A stretch of DNA of 64,000 nt. Origin: Methylobacterium brachiatum. GTDB taxonomy: Bacteria; Pseudomonadota; Alphaproteobacteria; Rhizobiales; Beijerinckiaceae. This document shows positions 44,666-51,084 of the stretch, piece by piece. The DNA lies in assembly GCF_020523825.1 (NCBI RefSeq), contig NZ_JAJALK010000002.1:651174-715173 (forward strand), in the 5' to 3' direction. Position 1 is the first letter of the stretch. Each line of letters begins with the position of its first letter. The translations under genes and the position numbers were made by a program. Under the pieces are notes generated by a model that was not told where the DNA came from, ran no database searches, and was given only the letters and a program-made list of their open reading frames with translations.

Positions 44666-44721
44666 GCGCCGGGCTGCCGCCCACGGTCGCACCCCCTGGG
44701 CCGGCGCGCGGGAATCCGCAC

Positions 44722-44937
44722 ATGCGGGTCATGGGTGCGAATGGCGGGCATCTCTACACGGTTGAGGTCAGGCCGAGCCGGCATGACCCGGGCCGTTTCA
44801 CGTGGGCGATCCGCGACCGCGGCAAGCTGGTCCGCGGCTCGTACCGCCCGCATGCCTCCGAGGGGGCCGCCCGGGCGGTCGCCCTGGCCGAAGTGGACCG
44901 GCTCATCGGGCATGACGAGCCGCAGAACGACGGCTGA
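44722..44937 (+). CDS. Hypothetical small protein
   Basis: A 71-residue frame, MRVMGANGGHLYTVEVRPSR then HDPGRFTWAIRDRGKLVRGSYRPHASEGAARAVALAEVDRLIG. The sequence resembles many short proteins in Methylobacterium that combine a strand-rich start with a helical end. A second ATG at 44731 is an alternative. No good ribosome-binding site. It lies on the same strand as the spermidine-synthase-fold gene, 56 nt downstream. Confidence 0.5.
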   Translation: MRVMGANGGHLYTVEVRPSRHDPGRFTWAIRDRGKLVRGSYRPHASEGAARAVALAEVDRLIGHDEPQNDG

Positions 44938-45017
44938 CCGGCCGGAGCTATGGCCTGGACGCGCATCTCGACGACCATGCCGTGTCATCCATGCATGCAG
45001 AAACAACCTTCGGTCTG

Positions 45018-45046
45018 TTGCATGCCGCAATGCGGTAGCCTATCTG
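45018..45046 (+). promoter_or_regulatory. Promoter of the candidate small RNA
   Basis: TTGCAT (45018-45023) and TATCTG (45041-45046) are separated by exactly 17 bp, a good sigma-70-type pair. The expected start point is near 45053, where the first hairpin begins. Confidence 0.65.
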
Positions 45047-45052
45047 TGCAGT

Positions 45053-45142
45053 GCGGGATGGCGATGGCGTCGCGATCCCGCTGCCCTTCTTGGGCGTTTC
45101 CTCCCTAGACTTCGGGCCGCTCCTTCGGGAGTGGCCTTTTTT
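45053..45142 (+). ncRNA. Candidate trans-acting small RNA, about 90 nt
   Basis: The segment folds into three parts. Hairpin 1 is GCGGGAT-GCGA / TCGC-ATCCCGC (45053-45081, two stem sections with single-base bulges). A small hairpin GCCC-TTCTT-GGGC follows (about 45083-45095). Next comes an unpaired linker GTTTCCTCCCTAGACTTC with an anti-Shine-Dalgarno CCTCCC. The last part is a terminator (45115-45136) followed by T6. A 17-bp-spaced promoter lies just upstream. No protein frame accounts for this arrangement; a frame open from 45051 crosses it, but its credible start is at 45216. The form resembles the alphaproteobacterial anti-SD sRNAs; homology was not tested. Confidence 0.72.
45115..45142 (+). 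terminator. Rho-independent terminator of the candidate small RNA
   Basis: GGCCGCTCC (45115-45123), loop TTCG, GGAGTGGCC (45128-45136, one G-T pair), then T6 and C. This is one of the strongest intrinsic terminators in the window. Confidence 0.88.
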
Positions 45143-45215
45143 CTGTGCTGTATCCGCCGCGGGATATACGCCCGAGATCCGAGCCCTGGGCCCGGAGCTT
45201 CGGTCAAGCGGAACC

Positions 45216-45773
45216 ATGACCTTGGCTGTTCGTTCTGCCGTCATGGAACACTACAGATCCACCCTTGCGACGACCGCGATCGCCGTATTCGGCCTGGTCG
45301 TAGCCGCCCATACTCTGCATCCGGGCAATTACGAGGTGCAGCCGCGCCCCGTCCGGACGGAGGCGGCGCAGGCCGCGCCGTCGACCTGGATGGATCCACC
45401 GGCCCGGATGGCCGGCACGATCAAGCCCGAACCCGCCGTCTCCGAGACCGCGCGCGCGCCCGCTGCCGACCTGCTGTCGCCCCGGCTGGCCGCCGCGCTG
45501 CCGCCGGGCGCCGTCACGGCCCCGGCGCTGCCGAGCGCGCTGGTGGCTCCGGCCGAGAAGGCGCGCAAAACGCTCGTGGCGAACCGGGTGAAGGTGGCGG
45601 ATCGCGGCCTGCGTCGGACCGCCCGCCTGCGCCATGCCGGCCTGGACCGCCCTGCGGCCGTCGAGCCGATCGTCGCCGCCGCCGCACCGACGCCCGCACC
45701 CGCGGCCCAGAGAATCGATCCGATCGGCGACCTGATTCGCGGCCTCGGCCTCGCTCACGACAGCGAGGGCTGA
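45216..45773 (+). CDS. Hypothetical membrane-anchored Ala/Pro-rich protein
   Basis: A 185-residue protein with one N-terminal membrane segment (ATTAIAVFGLVVAAHTLHP, about residues 17-35), followed by a low-complexity periplasmic part rich in Ala, Pro and Arg. It ends PIGDLIRGLGLAHDSEG. ATG 45216 is preferred; ATG 45243 is also possible. The frame upstream overlaps the small RNA and is not coding. No family was recognised. Confidence 0.6.
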   Translation: MTLAVRSAVMEHYRSTLATTAIAVFGLVVAAHTLHPGNYEVQPRPVRTEAAQAAPSTWMDPPARMAGTIKPEPAVSETARAPAADLLSPRLAAALPPGAVTAPALPSALVAPAEKARKTLVANRVKVADRGLRRTARLRHAGLDRPAAVEPIVAAAAPTPAPAAQRIDPIGDLIRGLGLAHDSEG

Positions 45774-45806
45774 GCCGGGCCGGGCTCAGCCATACCCGCC
45801 CACGCG

Positions 45807-46169
45807 CTACTGGACGTGGATGGTCAGCTTCATCTTCGGGTGGATGCCGCACTGGATGACGAAATCCCCCGGCTCCTTCAGGACCAGCCGGGTCTCGGTG
45901 CCGGGCTCCTGATCGCCGGCATCGAAGGAGAACCTGTCCGCCTCAATGAAGGCGTGGTGGGTCTGGTTGGCATCTTCGTTGCGCAGGGTGATCGTGTCGC
46001 CGCGCCGCAGGAACAGGTCGGTCGGCACGTAGTGACGCCCCTTCTGCAGGACGAGCCGGGTCGTGGCCGACAGCGTCGCCCAGGCCGCGTGCGGCGCGAC
46101 GCACAGACCCGCCAGAACCACCGTCCCGACGAGGAGCAAGGGCTGCAGGCGCCGGTCGCGAAGGGGCAT
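45807..46169 (-). CDS. Small cupredoxin (blue-copper-like protein)
   Basis: Exported protein of 120 residues with a signal segment (RRLQPLLLVGTVVLAGLCVAPHAAWA). The plastocyanin-like domain carries type-1 copper ligands: His in NQTHHAFIE, then Cys-x-x-His-Pro-x-Met in IQCGIHPKMKL. The ATG at 46167-46169 puts the signal at the N-terminus; the longer frame to 46259 adds Arg-rich residues. It probably shuttles electrons in the periplasm. It is next to a LysR gene on the same strand, with no obvious redox partner beside it except the cytochrome b561 operon 2 kb away. Confidence 0.8.
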   Translation of the reverse strand: MPLRDRRLQPLLLVGTVVLAGLCVAPHAAWATLSATTRLVLQKGRHYVPTDLFLRRGDTITLRNEDANQTHHAFIEADRFSFDAGDQEPGTETRLVLKEPGDFVIQCGIHPKMKLTIHVQ

Positions 46170-46344
46170 GTTGGGTGTCCGCTGGAAAATGGGATGCGCC
46201 GGGGCAAGGGATGAAGACCGGATCGCCCGCCGAGCGGCCCGGGAAACCGCGACGCCCATGGTGCGCCGAGGCCCTCAACATCCCGCTACGCCAAATCGTA
46301 AGATTGTCTCAATCGCCCGATGAATAAGCGCCGATATTTAAGTT

Positions 46345-47310
46345 CTACAAGTCTTGATTGTATTCGTCGCTAGAAAGCGGCTCCCCGTCATGCGCGCCGC
46401 ACAGCCTCAGCGCGCCGCGCACATGCTCCCGGAAGACCTGGACCCGCGCCGGCAGATCGCGCCCGGCCAGGGTCACGGCGCGCAGCACCGCCCCGCGACT
46501 CGCCCAGGGCGCCAGCACGCGCACGAGCTGGCCCGCCGCGACCGCCCGGGCGGCGACAAGGCTCGGGATATGGCCGATCCCGGCCCCCACCAGGGTCAGG
46601 CGGTGCACGGTCGCGAAATCGCTGACCCGGATGGCCGGGCTCAGGACGATCCGCTCGGTCCGGCCGCGCCCGTCCGTGAGGGGCAGGGCGCCCGAGCCCG
46701 GCCGATCCCGGGACAGGATCAGGTCGTGCGCGTCGAGCCCGGCCAGGTCGGCGGGCGCCGGGCGGCGCAGCAGGTAGGCCGGCGCGGCGTAGAGGCCCAC
46801 CGACAGGGTCGCCAGGACGACGGCCCGGTAGCCGGTCTCCTCCGCGCCGCCGAGCCGGAGGGCGAGGTCGATCCGGTTGGCCGCCAGGTCGAGGCGGGCA
46901 TCGGTGTTCAGCATCTCGACCGTGATCTGCGGATAGGCCGCCCGGAAGCTCGCGACGATCTCGGGCATCACCTCGATCCCGAAATCGATCGAGGTGGTCA
47001 GGCGCAGGTGCCCCGCCGGCACCGTCCGGGCGTCGCGGGCGGTCTCGGCGGCCTCGTCGAGGAGCGCGAGGCTCTCATGGGCCTTGGCGTAGAAGGCCAG
47101 CCCCTCCGCGGTCGGCGAGACCGCCCGCGAGGTGCGGGCCATCAGCCTCGTGCCGAGCGCCCGCTCCAGCCGGGACAGGCGCCGGCTGACGCTGCCCTTG
47201 GTTTCCCGCAGGCTCGCGGCTGCGGCCGTGACGGTGCCGAGATCGACGACCGTGCAGAAGGCGCGCACGTCGTCGAGGCCGCCCTGGAAGGTTTCCGTTC
47301 TCGCAACCAT
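46345..47310 (-). CDS. LysR family transcriptional regulator
   Basis: A 321-residue LysR protein with the helix-turn-helix FCTVVDLGTVTAAAASLRETKGSVSRRLSRLERALGTRLMARTSRAVSPT. The effector domain begins GHLRLTTSIDFGIEVMPEIVASFRAAYPQI. ATG 47308-47310 is chosen; a frame to 47409 would overlap the divergent yceI promoter. It is divergent from the yceI-cybB-yceI operon with 101 nt between, so it is the obvious candidate regulator of that operon. Confidence 0.9.
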   Translation of the reverse strand: MVARTETFQGGLDDVRAFCTVVDLGTVTAAAASLRETKGSVSRRLSRLERALGTRLMARTSRAVSPTAEGLAFYAKAHESLALLDEAAETARDARTVPAGHLRLTTSIDFGIEVMPEIVASFRAAYPQITVEMLNTDARLDLAANRIDLALRLGGAEETGYRAVVLATLSVGLYAAPAYLLRRPAPADLAGLDAHDLILSRDRPGSGALPLTDGRGRTERIVLSPAIRVSDFATVHRLTLVGAGIGHIPSLVAARAVAAGQLVRVLAPWASRGAVLRAVTLAGRDLPARVQVFREHVRGALRLCGAHDGEPLSSDEYNQDL

Positions 47311-47411
47311 GGGGTTCCGGATAGCAGGCTCAACCGCGGCCGTGAACGGGTCTACAGGGCGGCTGCGGCGCACCGAATCGCGCACGATCGTCTGCTGTGT
47401 AGGAGACACCC

Positions 47412-48020
47412 TTGAAGTCGATTCTCGCCTCCGGCCTTCTGGCCCTCCTGGTCGCCACCCCCGTCCTGGCCCAGTCCCCCGCGACCCGCGACCCGGCCCA
47501 GATCCAGGCCGGCACCTACGCGGTCGATCCCAACCACACCCAGGTCGGCTGGCGGGTCTCCCATATGGGCTTCTCGAACTATGCCGGCGGCTTCTCGGAC
47601 GTGTCCGGCACCCTCGAGCTGCAGCCGAAGAACCCGGCGGCCGCGAAGCTGTCGATCAAGATCCCGGTCGCCTCCGTGACCACGACCAGCGCCAAGCTCA
47701 CCGACGAGCTGAAGGGCGACCAGTGGCTCGACGCGGCCAAGTTCCCCGACATGACCTTCGTGTCCACCAAGGTCACCCCCGAGGGCAAGGACAAGGCGAA
47801 GGTGACCGGCAACCTCACGCTCCACGGGGTGACCAAGCCGGTGACGCTGGACGTCACCCTGGTCGGGGCCGGCGTGAACCCGCTGAGCAAGAAGGTCACG
47901 GTCGGCTTCGACGCCACCGGCACGCTCAAGCGCTCCGAGTTCGGGGTGAAGACCTACCTGCCGCTGATCGGCGACGACCTGCACCTGACCATCGCGGGCG
48001 CCTTCGAGCGTCAGGACTGA
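47412..48020 (+). CDS. YceI family periplasmic protein (first copy)
   Basis: Exported lipocalin-like protein (202 aa) of the YceI family, which binds isoprenoid-type lipids. The signal is MKSILASGLLALLVATPVLAQS. Family marks are YAVDPNHTQVGWRVSHMGFSNYAGGFSDVSGTLEL and the strand VTGNLTLHGVTKPVTLDVTLVGAG. The start codon is TTG at 47412, supported by AGGAGA directly upstream. It heads an operon with cytochrome b561 and a second YceI gene, a frequent combination in proteobacteria. Confidence 0.92.
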   Translation: MKSILASGLLALLVATPVLAQSPATRDPAQIQAGTYAVDPNHTQVGWRVSHMGFSNYAGGFSDVSGTLELQPKNPAAAKLSIKIPVASVTTTSAKLTDELKGDQWLDAAKFPDMTFVSTKVTPEGKDKAKVTGNLTLHGVTKPVTLDVTLVGAGVNPLSKKVTVGFDATGTLKRSEFGVKTYLPLIGDDLHLTIAGAFERQD

Positions 48021-48042
48021 CCCGGTACCGCGGGACGGGAGG

Positions 48043-48657
48043 ATGGCCATGGCACCCGACGCGTCGGCCCGGCGCTACTCCGCGGTGGCTATCCTGCTGC
48101 ACTGGGCGAGCGCGCTGGGCGTTCTCGCCCTGATCGGCATGGGCCTGACCATGACCCATGCCGGGCTGGCGCCGATGCGCCTGTTCCCGCTCTACCAGTG
48201 GCACAAGTCGGTCGGGATCACCGTGCTGGTCCTGACCGGGCTGCGCCTCGCCTGGCGGCTGGCTCACCGGCCGCCGCCCTATCCGGCGGCCATGCCGGCC
48301 CGGGAGCGCCGGGCGGCGGGGGCGGCCCACGCCCTCCTGTACGGGCTCCTCATCGGGCTGCCGCTGACCGGCTGGGCCGTGGTCTCGCTCTCGCCGTTCA
48401 ACATCCCGACGGTGCTGTACGGGCTCGTGCCCTGGCCGCACCTGCCGCTCGCGCCGCTCCTGACCGATCCCGCGGGCGCGGAGGGGCTGCTCAAGGCGCT
48501 GCACGCCTCCGGCGCCTGGATCCTCACCGCGCTGCTGGTGCTGCACGTGGCGGCGGCGCTGCGCCACCATCTCATCCTGCGGGACGGCGTGCTGGGACGG
48601 ATGCTGCCCGGCCGCCGCCCGGCGGGGCTCCCCGACGCCCTGGAATCGCCCCGATGA
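48043..48657 (+). CDS. Cytochrome b561 family protein
   Basis: Four-helix membrane di-haem cytochrome (204 aa). Haem ligand His are in ILLHWASALG, YQWHKSVGIT, GAAHALLYGL and LVLHVAAALRHHL. Other marks are LTGLRLAWRLAHRPPPYP and LPLTGWAVVS. It probably moves electrons between quinol and periplasmic partners. It lies 22 nt after the first yceI and its stop overlaps the start of the second yceI (ATGATG). Confidence 0.92.
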   Translation: MAMAPDASARRYSAVAILLHWASALGVLALIGMGLTMTHAGLAPMRLFPLYQWHKSVGITVLVLTGLRLAWRLAHRPPPYPAAMPARERRAAGAAHALLYGLLIGLPLTGWAVVSLSPFNIPTVLYGLVPWPHLPLAPLLTDPAGAEGLLKALHASGAWILTALLVLHVAAALRHHLILRDGVLGRMLPGRRPAGLPDALESPR

Positions 48658-49247
48658 TGTCGCGCCGCCTGCGCCTCGCCCTGTGCCTGTCGGCCGCCCT
48701 GTCGGGTGCCGTCTCCCCCGCGCTATCCGCCTCGTGGGCGGTGGATCCGGCCAAGAGCGCGATCCGGTTCTCGGGCGTGCAGGTCGGGACCCCGTTCTCC
48801 GGACGCTTCGAGCGCTTCGAGGCCCGGGTGGAGTTCGACCCCGCCAAGCCCGAGGCGGGCCGCGCCACGGTGCTGGTCGATCTGGCCAGCGCTCGCACCG
48901 GCGATACCCAGCGCGACACGGCCCTGCCCCAGAAGGACTGGTTCGACGTGGCGAGCGCCAGCCACGCGCGCTTCGAGGCGAGCCGCTTCGTCGACAAGGG
49001 CGGCGGCGACTACGAGGCCGTCGGCGACCTGATGATCCGGGGTACGAAACGCCCGCTGACGCTGCCCTTCCACCTGTCGCTCGACGGCGACCGGGCGCAC
49101 GCCACCGGGCATGTCGGACTCGTCCGCACCGCGTTCGGTGTCGGCCAGGGCGCCTGGGCCTCCGGGCAATGGGTCGCCCTCGAGGTCGGGGTCGATGTCG
49201 ACCTCGTCGCCACCGCCCGGTCCGACGCTCCGGCGCAGGCGCACTGA
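48654..49247 (+). CDS. YceI family periplasmic protein (second copy)
   Basis: A 197-residue YceI protein with a signal (RRLRLALCLSAALSGAVSPALSASWAVDP). The lipocalin-like body has IRFSGVQVGTPFSGRFERFEARVEFDP and DYEAVGDLMIRGTKRPLTLPFHLSL. The ATG at 48654 overlaps the cytochrome stop codon. It differs enough from the first copy to suggest an old duplication or separate recruitment. Together the three genes may form a lipid/quinone redox unit. Confidence 0.9.
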   Translation: MMSRRLRLALCLSAALSGAVSPALSASWAVDPAKSAIRFSGVQVGTPFSGRFERFEARVEFDPAKPEAGRATVLVDLASARTGDTQRDTALPQKDWFDVASASHARFEASRFVDKGGGDYEAVGDLMIRGTKRPLTLPFHLSLDGDRAHATGHVGLVRTAFGVGQGAWASGQWVALEVGVDVDLVATARSDAPAQAH

Positions 49248-49524
49248 GCGCGCGCCGCCGACCCGGCTGCGGGCTCGGCGTGAGGCCCGGCCACCGCGCA
49301 GGCGCCTCTCAGCCCGAGGCACCGGAACGCGCCGTCTCCGCAGGGATCGGGAGGGCGGCGGGGCGCCTGGTTTTCGCGCGCACAACCGACGTGCTCTGAC
49401 ACACCTAAGACCTGAGCCGGCAGCGGTATGTCATTCCGCGGCGGCTTACTGACTTCAACGGATTGGCCGCCGGATTTACTGTCAACGAAACGAGTCCGCT
49501 CGTTATCTGGCAAAGGCGCCAATC
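49248..49524. other. Intergenic region after the yceI operon
   Basis: 277 nt without a supported ORF. The last 90 nt are lower in GC and probably carry the promoter of the small exported protein. Confidence 0.45.
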
Positions 49525-49791
49525 ATGAAATCACTCATCGTTGCTGGAATGCTGTCGGCGGCTTGCATGGGCTCCGCCTATGCCGGGCCCGCCATCCCCA
49601 TGGATGCAGGCCTCGCGACCGGCGGTCAGACCGCGGTGACCAACGTCGCCTGGCTCAGCCGCTACGGCAAGCTCTGCTATCACGGCACGCGGTGGATCCC
49701 GGCCTGCCACGCCACCAATCGGCCGGTCGGCTACATGAGGGGACACTGGAACGCGACTCGCACCCGTTTCATCCCGGGGCGCTACTATTGA
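49525..49791 (+). CDS. Small exported protein of unknown function
   Basis: An 88-residue protein with a clean signal peptide (MKSLIVAGMLSAACMGSAYAG, cleavage after AYA). The mature part has two Cys (GKLCYHGTRWIPACHAT) that may form a disulfide, and a basic C-terminus (HWNATRTRFIPGRYY). No family was recognised. Confidence 0.65.
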   Translation: MKSLIVAGMLSAACMGSAYAGPAIPMDAGLATGGQTAVTNVAWLSRYGKLCYHGTRWIPACHATNRPVGYMRGHWNATRTRFIPGRYY

Positions 49792-49932
49792 GGTCCTGTA
49801 CCGCCGCGTCGATCGGACGGCACGGCCCGCGATCCCGATCGTCACCCTGAGCGCGGCGCCGCCGATCCGTACGATCGCCCCGGCCATGCGCCCAGGCGCA
49901 GGATCCCCCGCAAAGTCTGGTTGGACGTCGTC

Positions 49933-50460
49933 ATGAGCAAGCGCGTTCTCGGCGCCCTTCTGGGGGCGTGGGCCGGTGTCATCGCGACCGTGAGCGTCGC
50001 TCCCCCGGCCGTGGCGGCCCCGCCTGCGCCCGCGTCCGGGACCTGCGACACGGACGAGCCGACGGCCTGCATGAACCGCTACGGCGAGGGCGCGGCCCGC
50101 AGCCTGTCCAGGGCCTACGGGAAGGCCGCCGGCCAGGTCGATGCGCTCTGCGCCGAGGCCACCAGCTCCGGGATCGCGTATTGCCTGGAGCCCGCTCAGC
50201 GGGTTGCCGACAAGGACCTCAACGCGACCTATGCCCGGGCCGTGGCGTCGATCGGCGACGACGCCGAAGGCCGGACATGGCGCGCGCGTCTCAAACAGGC
50301 GCAGCAGGCCTGGCTGCGTTTCCGCGACGCCGATTGCGGGGATCTCACCTTTTCCGAATGGGGGAGCGGCACGGGAGCCGGCCCGGCAATGTCGGCCTGC
50401 CTCATCGCCCATACCGTGGAGCGCACCGCCGAACTCCGCCGGCGCTACGACCGTCGATGA
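49933..50460 (+). CDS. LprI-like (DUF1311) exported protein
   Basis: A 175-residue exported protein. The signal is RVLGALLGAWAGVIATVSVAPPAVAA. The C-terminal half holds the LprI/DUF1311 pattern: YCLEPAQRVADKDLNATYARAVASIGDD, then LKQAQQAWLRFRDADCGDLTFSEWGSGTGAGPAMSACLIAHTVERTAEL. Some family members are lysozyme inhibitors. A related gene is at 54472. ATG 49933 is chosen over TTG 49921. Confidence 0.82.
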   Translation: MSKRVLGALLGAWAGVIATVSVAPPAVAAPPAPASGTCDTDEPTACMNRYGEGAARSLSRAYGKAAGQVDALCAEATSSGIAYCLEPAQRVADKDLNATYARAVASIGDDAEGRTWRARLKQAQQAWLRFRDADCGDLTFSEWGSGTGAGPAMSACLIAHTVERTAELRRRYDRR

Positions 50461-50499
50461 CGGTCACGGACAAGGTCACGGGCGGCCCGGAACGCGCTT

Positions 50500-51084
50500 C
50501 TACGCCCCCGGCTGGTCCTCGGAACCGGTGCCCAGGGCCCGCTGCACCATCACGCTGTCCGACCAGCGCCCGTATTTGAAGCCCACCGCCTTCAGGTAGC
50601 CGACGCGGACGAAGCCGCAGGTCTCGTGGAGGCGCAGGGACGCCTGGTTCTCGGCGTCGATGTAGCCGATCATCTGCCGGTAGCCGCCGGCCGCGCAGGC
50701 CTCGATCAGCGCCGGCAGGAGGCGCCGCCCGATCCCGGCATGGAGATGGTCGGGATGCACGTAGATCGAGTGCTTGAGGGTGTAGCGATAGGCCGGGCGC
50801 TTCCGGAACGGCACCGCGTAGGCGTAGCCCGCCACCTGGCCGCCGCGCTCGGCGACGAGGTGGGGCAGGCGCTTCTTGCGCATGGTCTTGCGCCGCCGCT
50901 TCAGGTCGTCGGGCAGCAGGCGCGCCTCGTCGTCGAAATCGGCGACGTTGCCGACGCCCTTGCCGATATGATGCTCGTAGATCGCCACCATGGCCTCGAC
51001 ATCCGCGTCCGAGGAGGCGCGGATGATGATGTCCGGGCTCGGATGCGCCGGGACCGGGGCGCCCGCCTCGGGCTCGATCTCCAT
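50500..51084 (-). CDS. GNAT family N-acetyltransferase (phosphinothricin acetyltransferase-like)
   Basis: A 194-residue acetyltransferase with IIIRASSDADVEAMVAIYEHHI at the start, the acetyl-CoA loop HPDHLHAGIGRRLLPALIEACAAGGYRQMIGYID, and NQASLRLHETCGFVRVGYLKAVGFKYGRWSDSVMVQRAL. This is the Pat/YncA layout. Its start overlaps the stop of the decarboxylase gene as TGATG (51082-51086), so expression is coupled. A role in acetylating the decarboxylation product is possible but unproven. Confidence 0.88.
   Translation of the reverse strand: MEIEPEAGAPVPAHPSPDIIIRASSDADVEAMVAIYEHHIGKGVGNVADFDDEARLLPDDLKRRRKTMRKKRLPHLVAERGGQVAGYAYAVPFRKRPAYRYTLKHSIYVHPDHLHAGIGRRLLPALIEACAAGGYRQMIGYIDAENQASLRLHETCGFVRVGYLKAVGFKYGRWSDSVMVQRALGTGSEDQPGA

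Noticed and set aside
44793..44810. Sequence GTTTCACGTGGGC resembling half of a parS site
   Set aside because: The right arm does not match the palindrome and it lies inside a coding frame; not counted with the three perfect copies.
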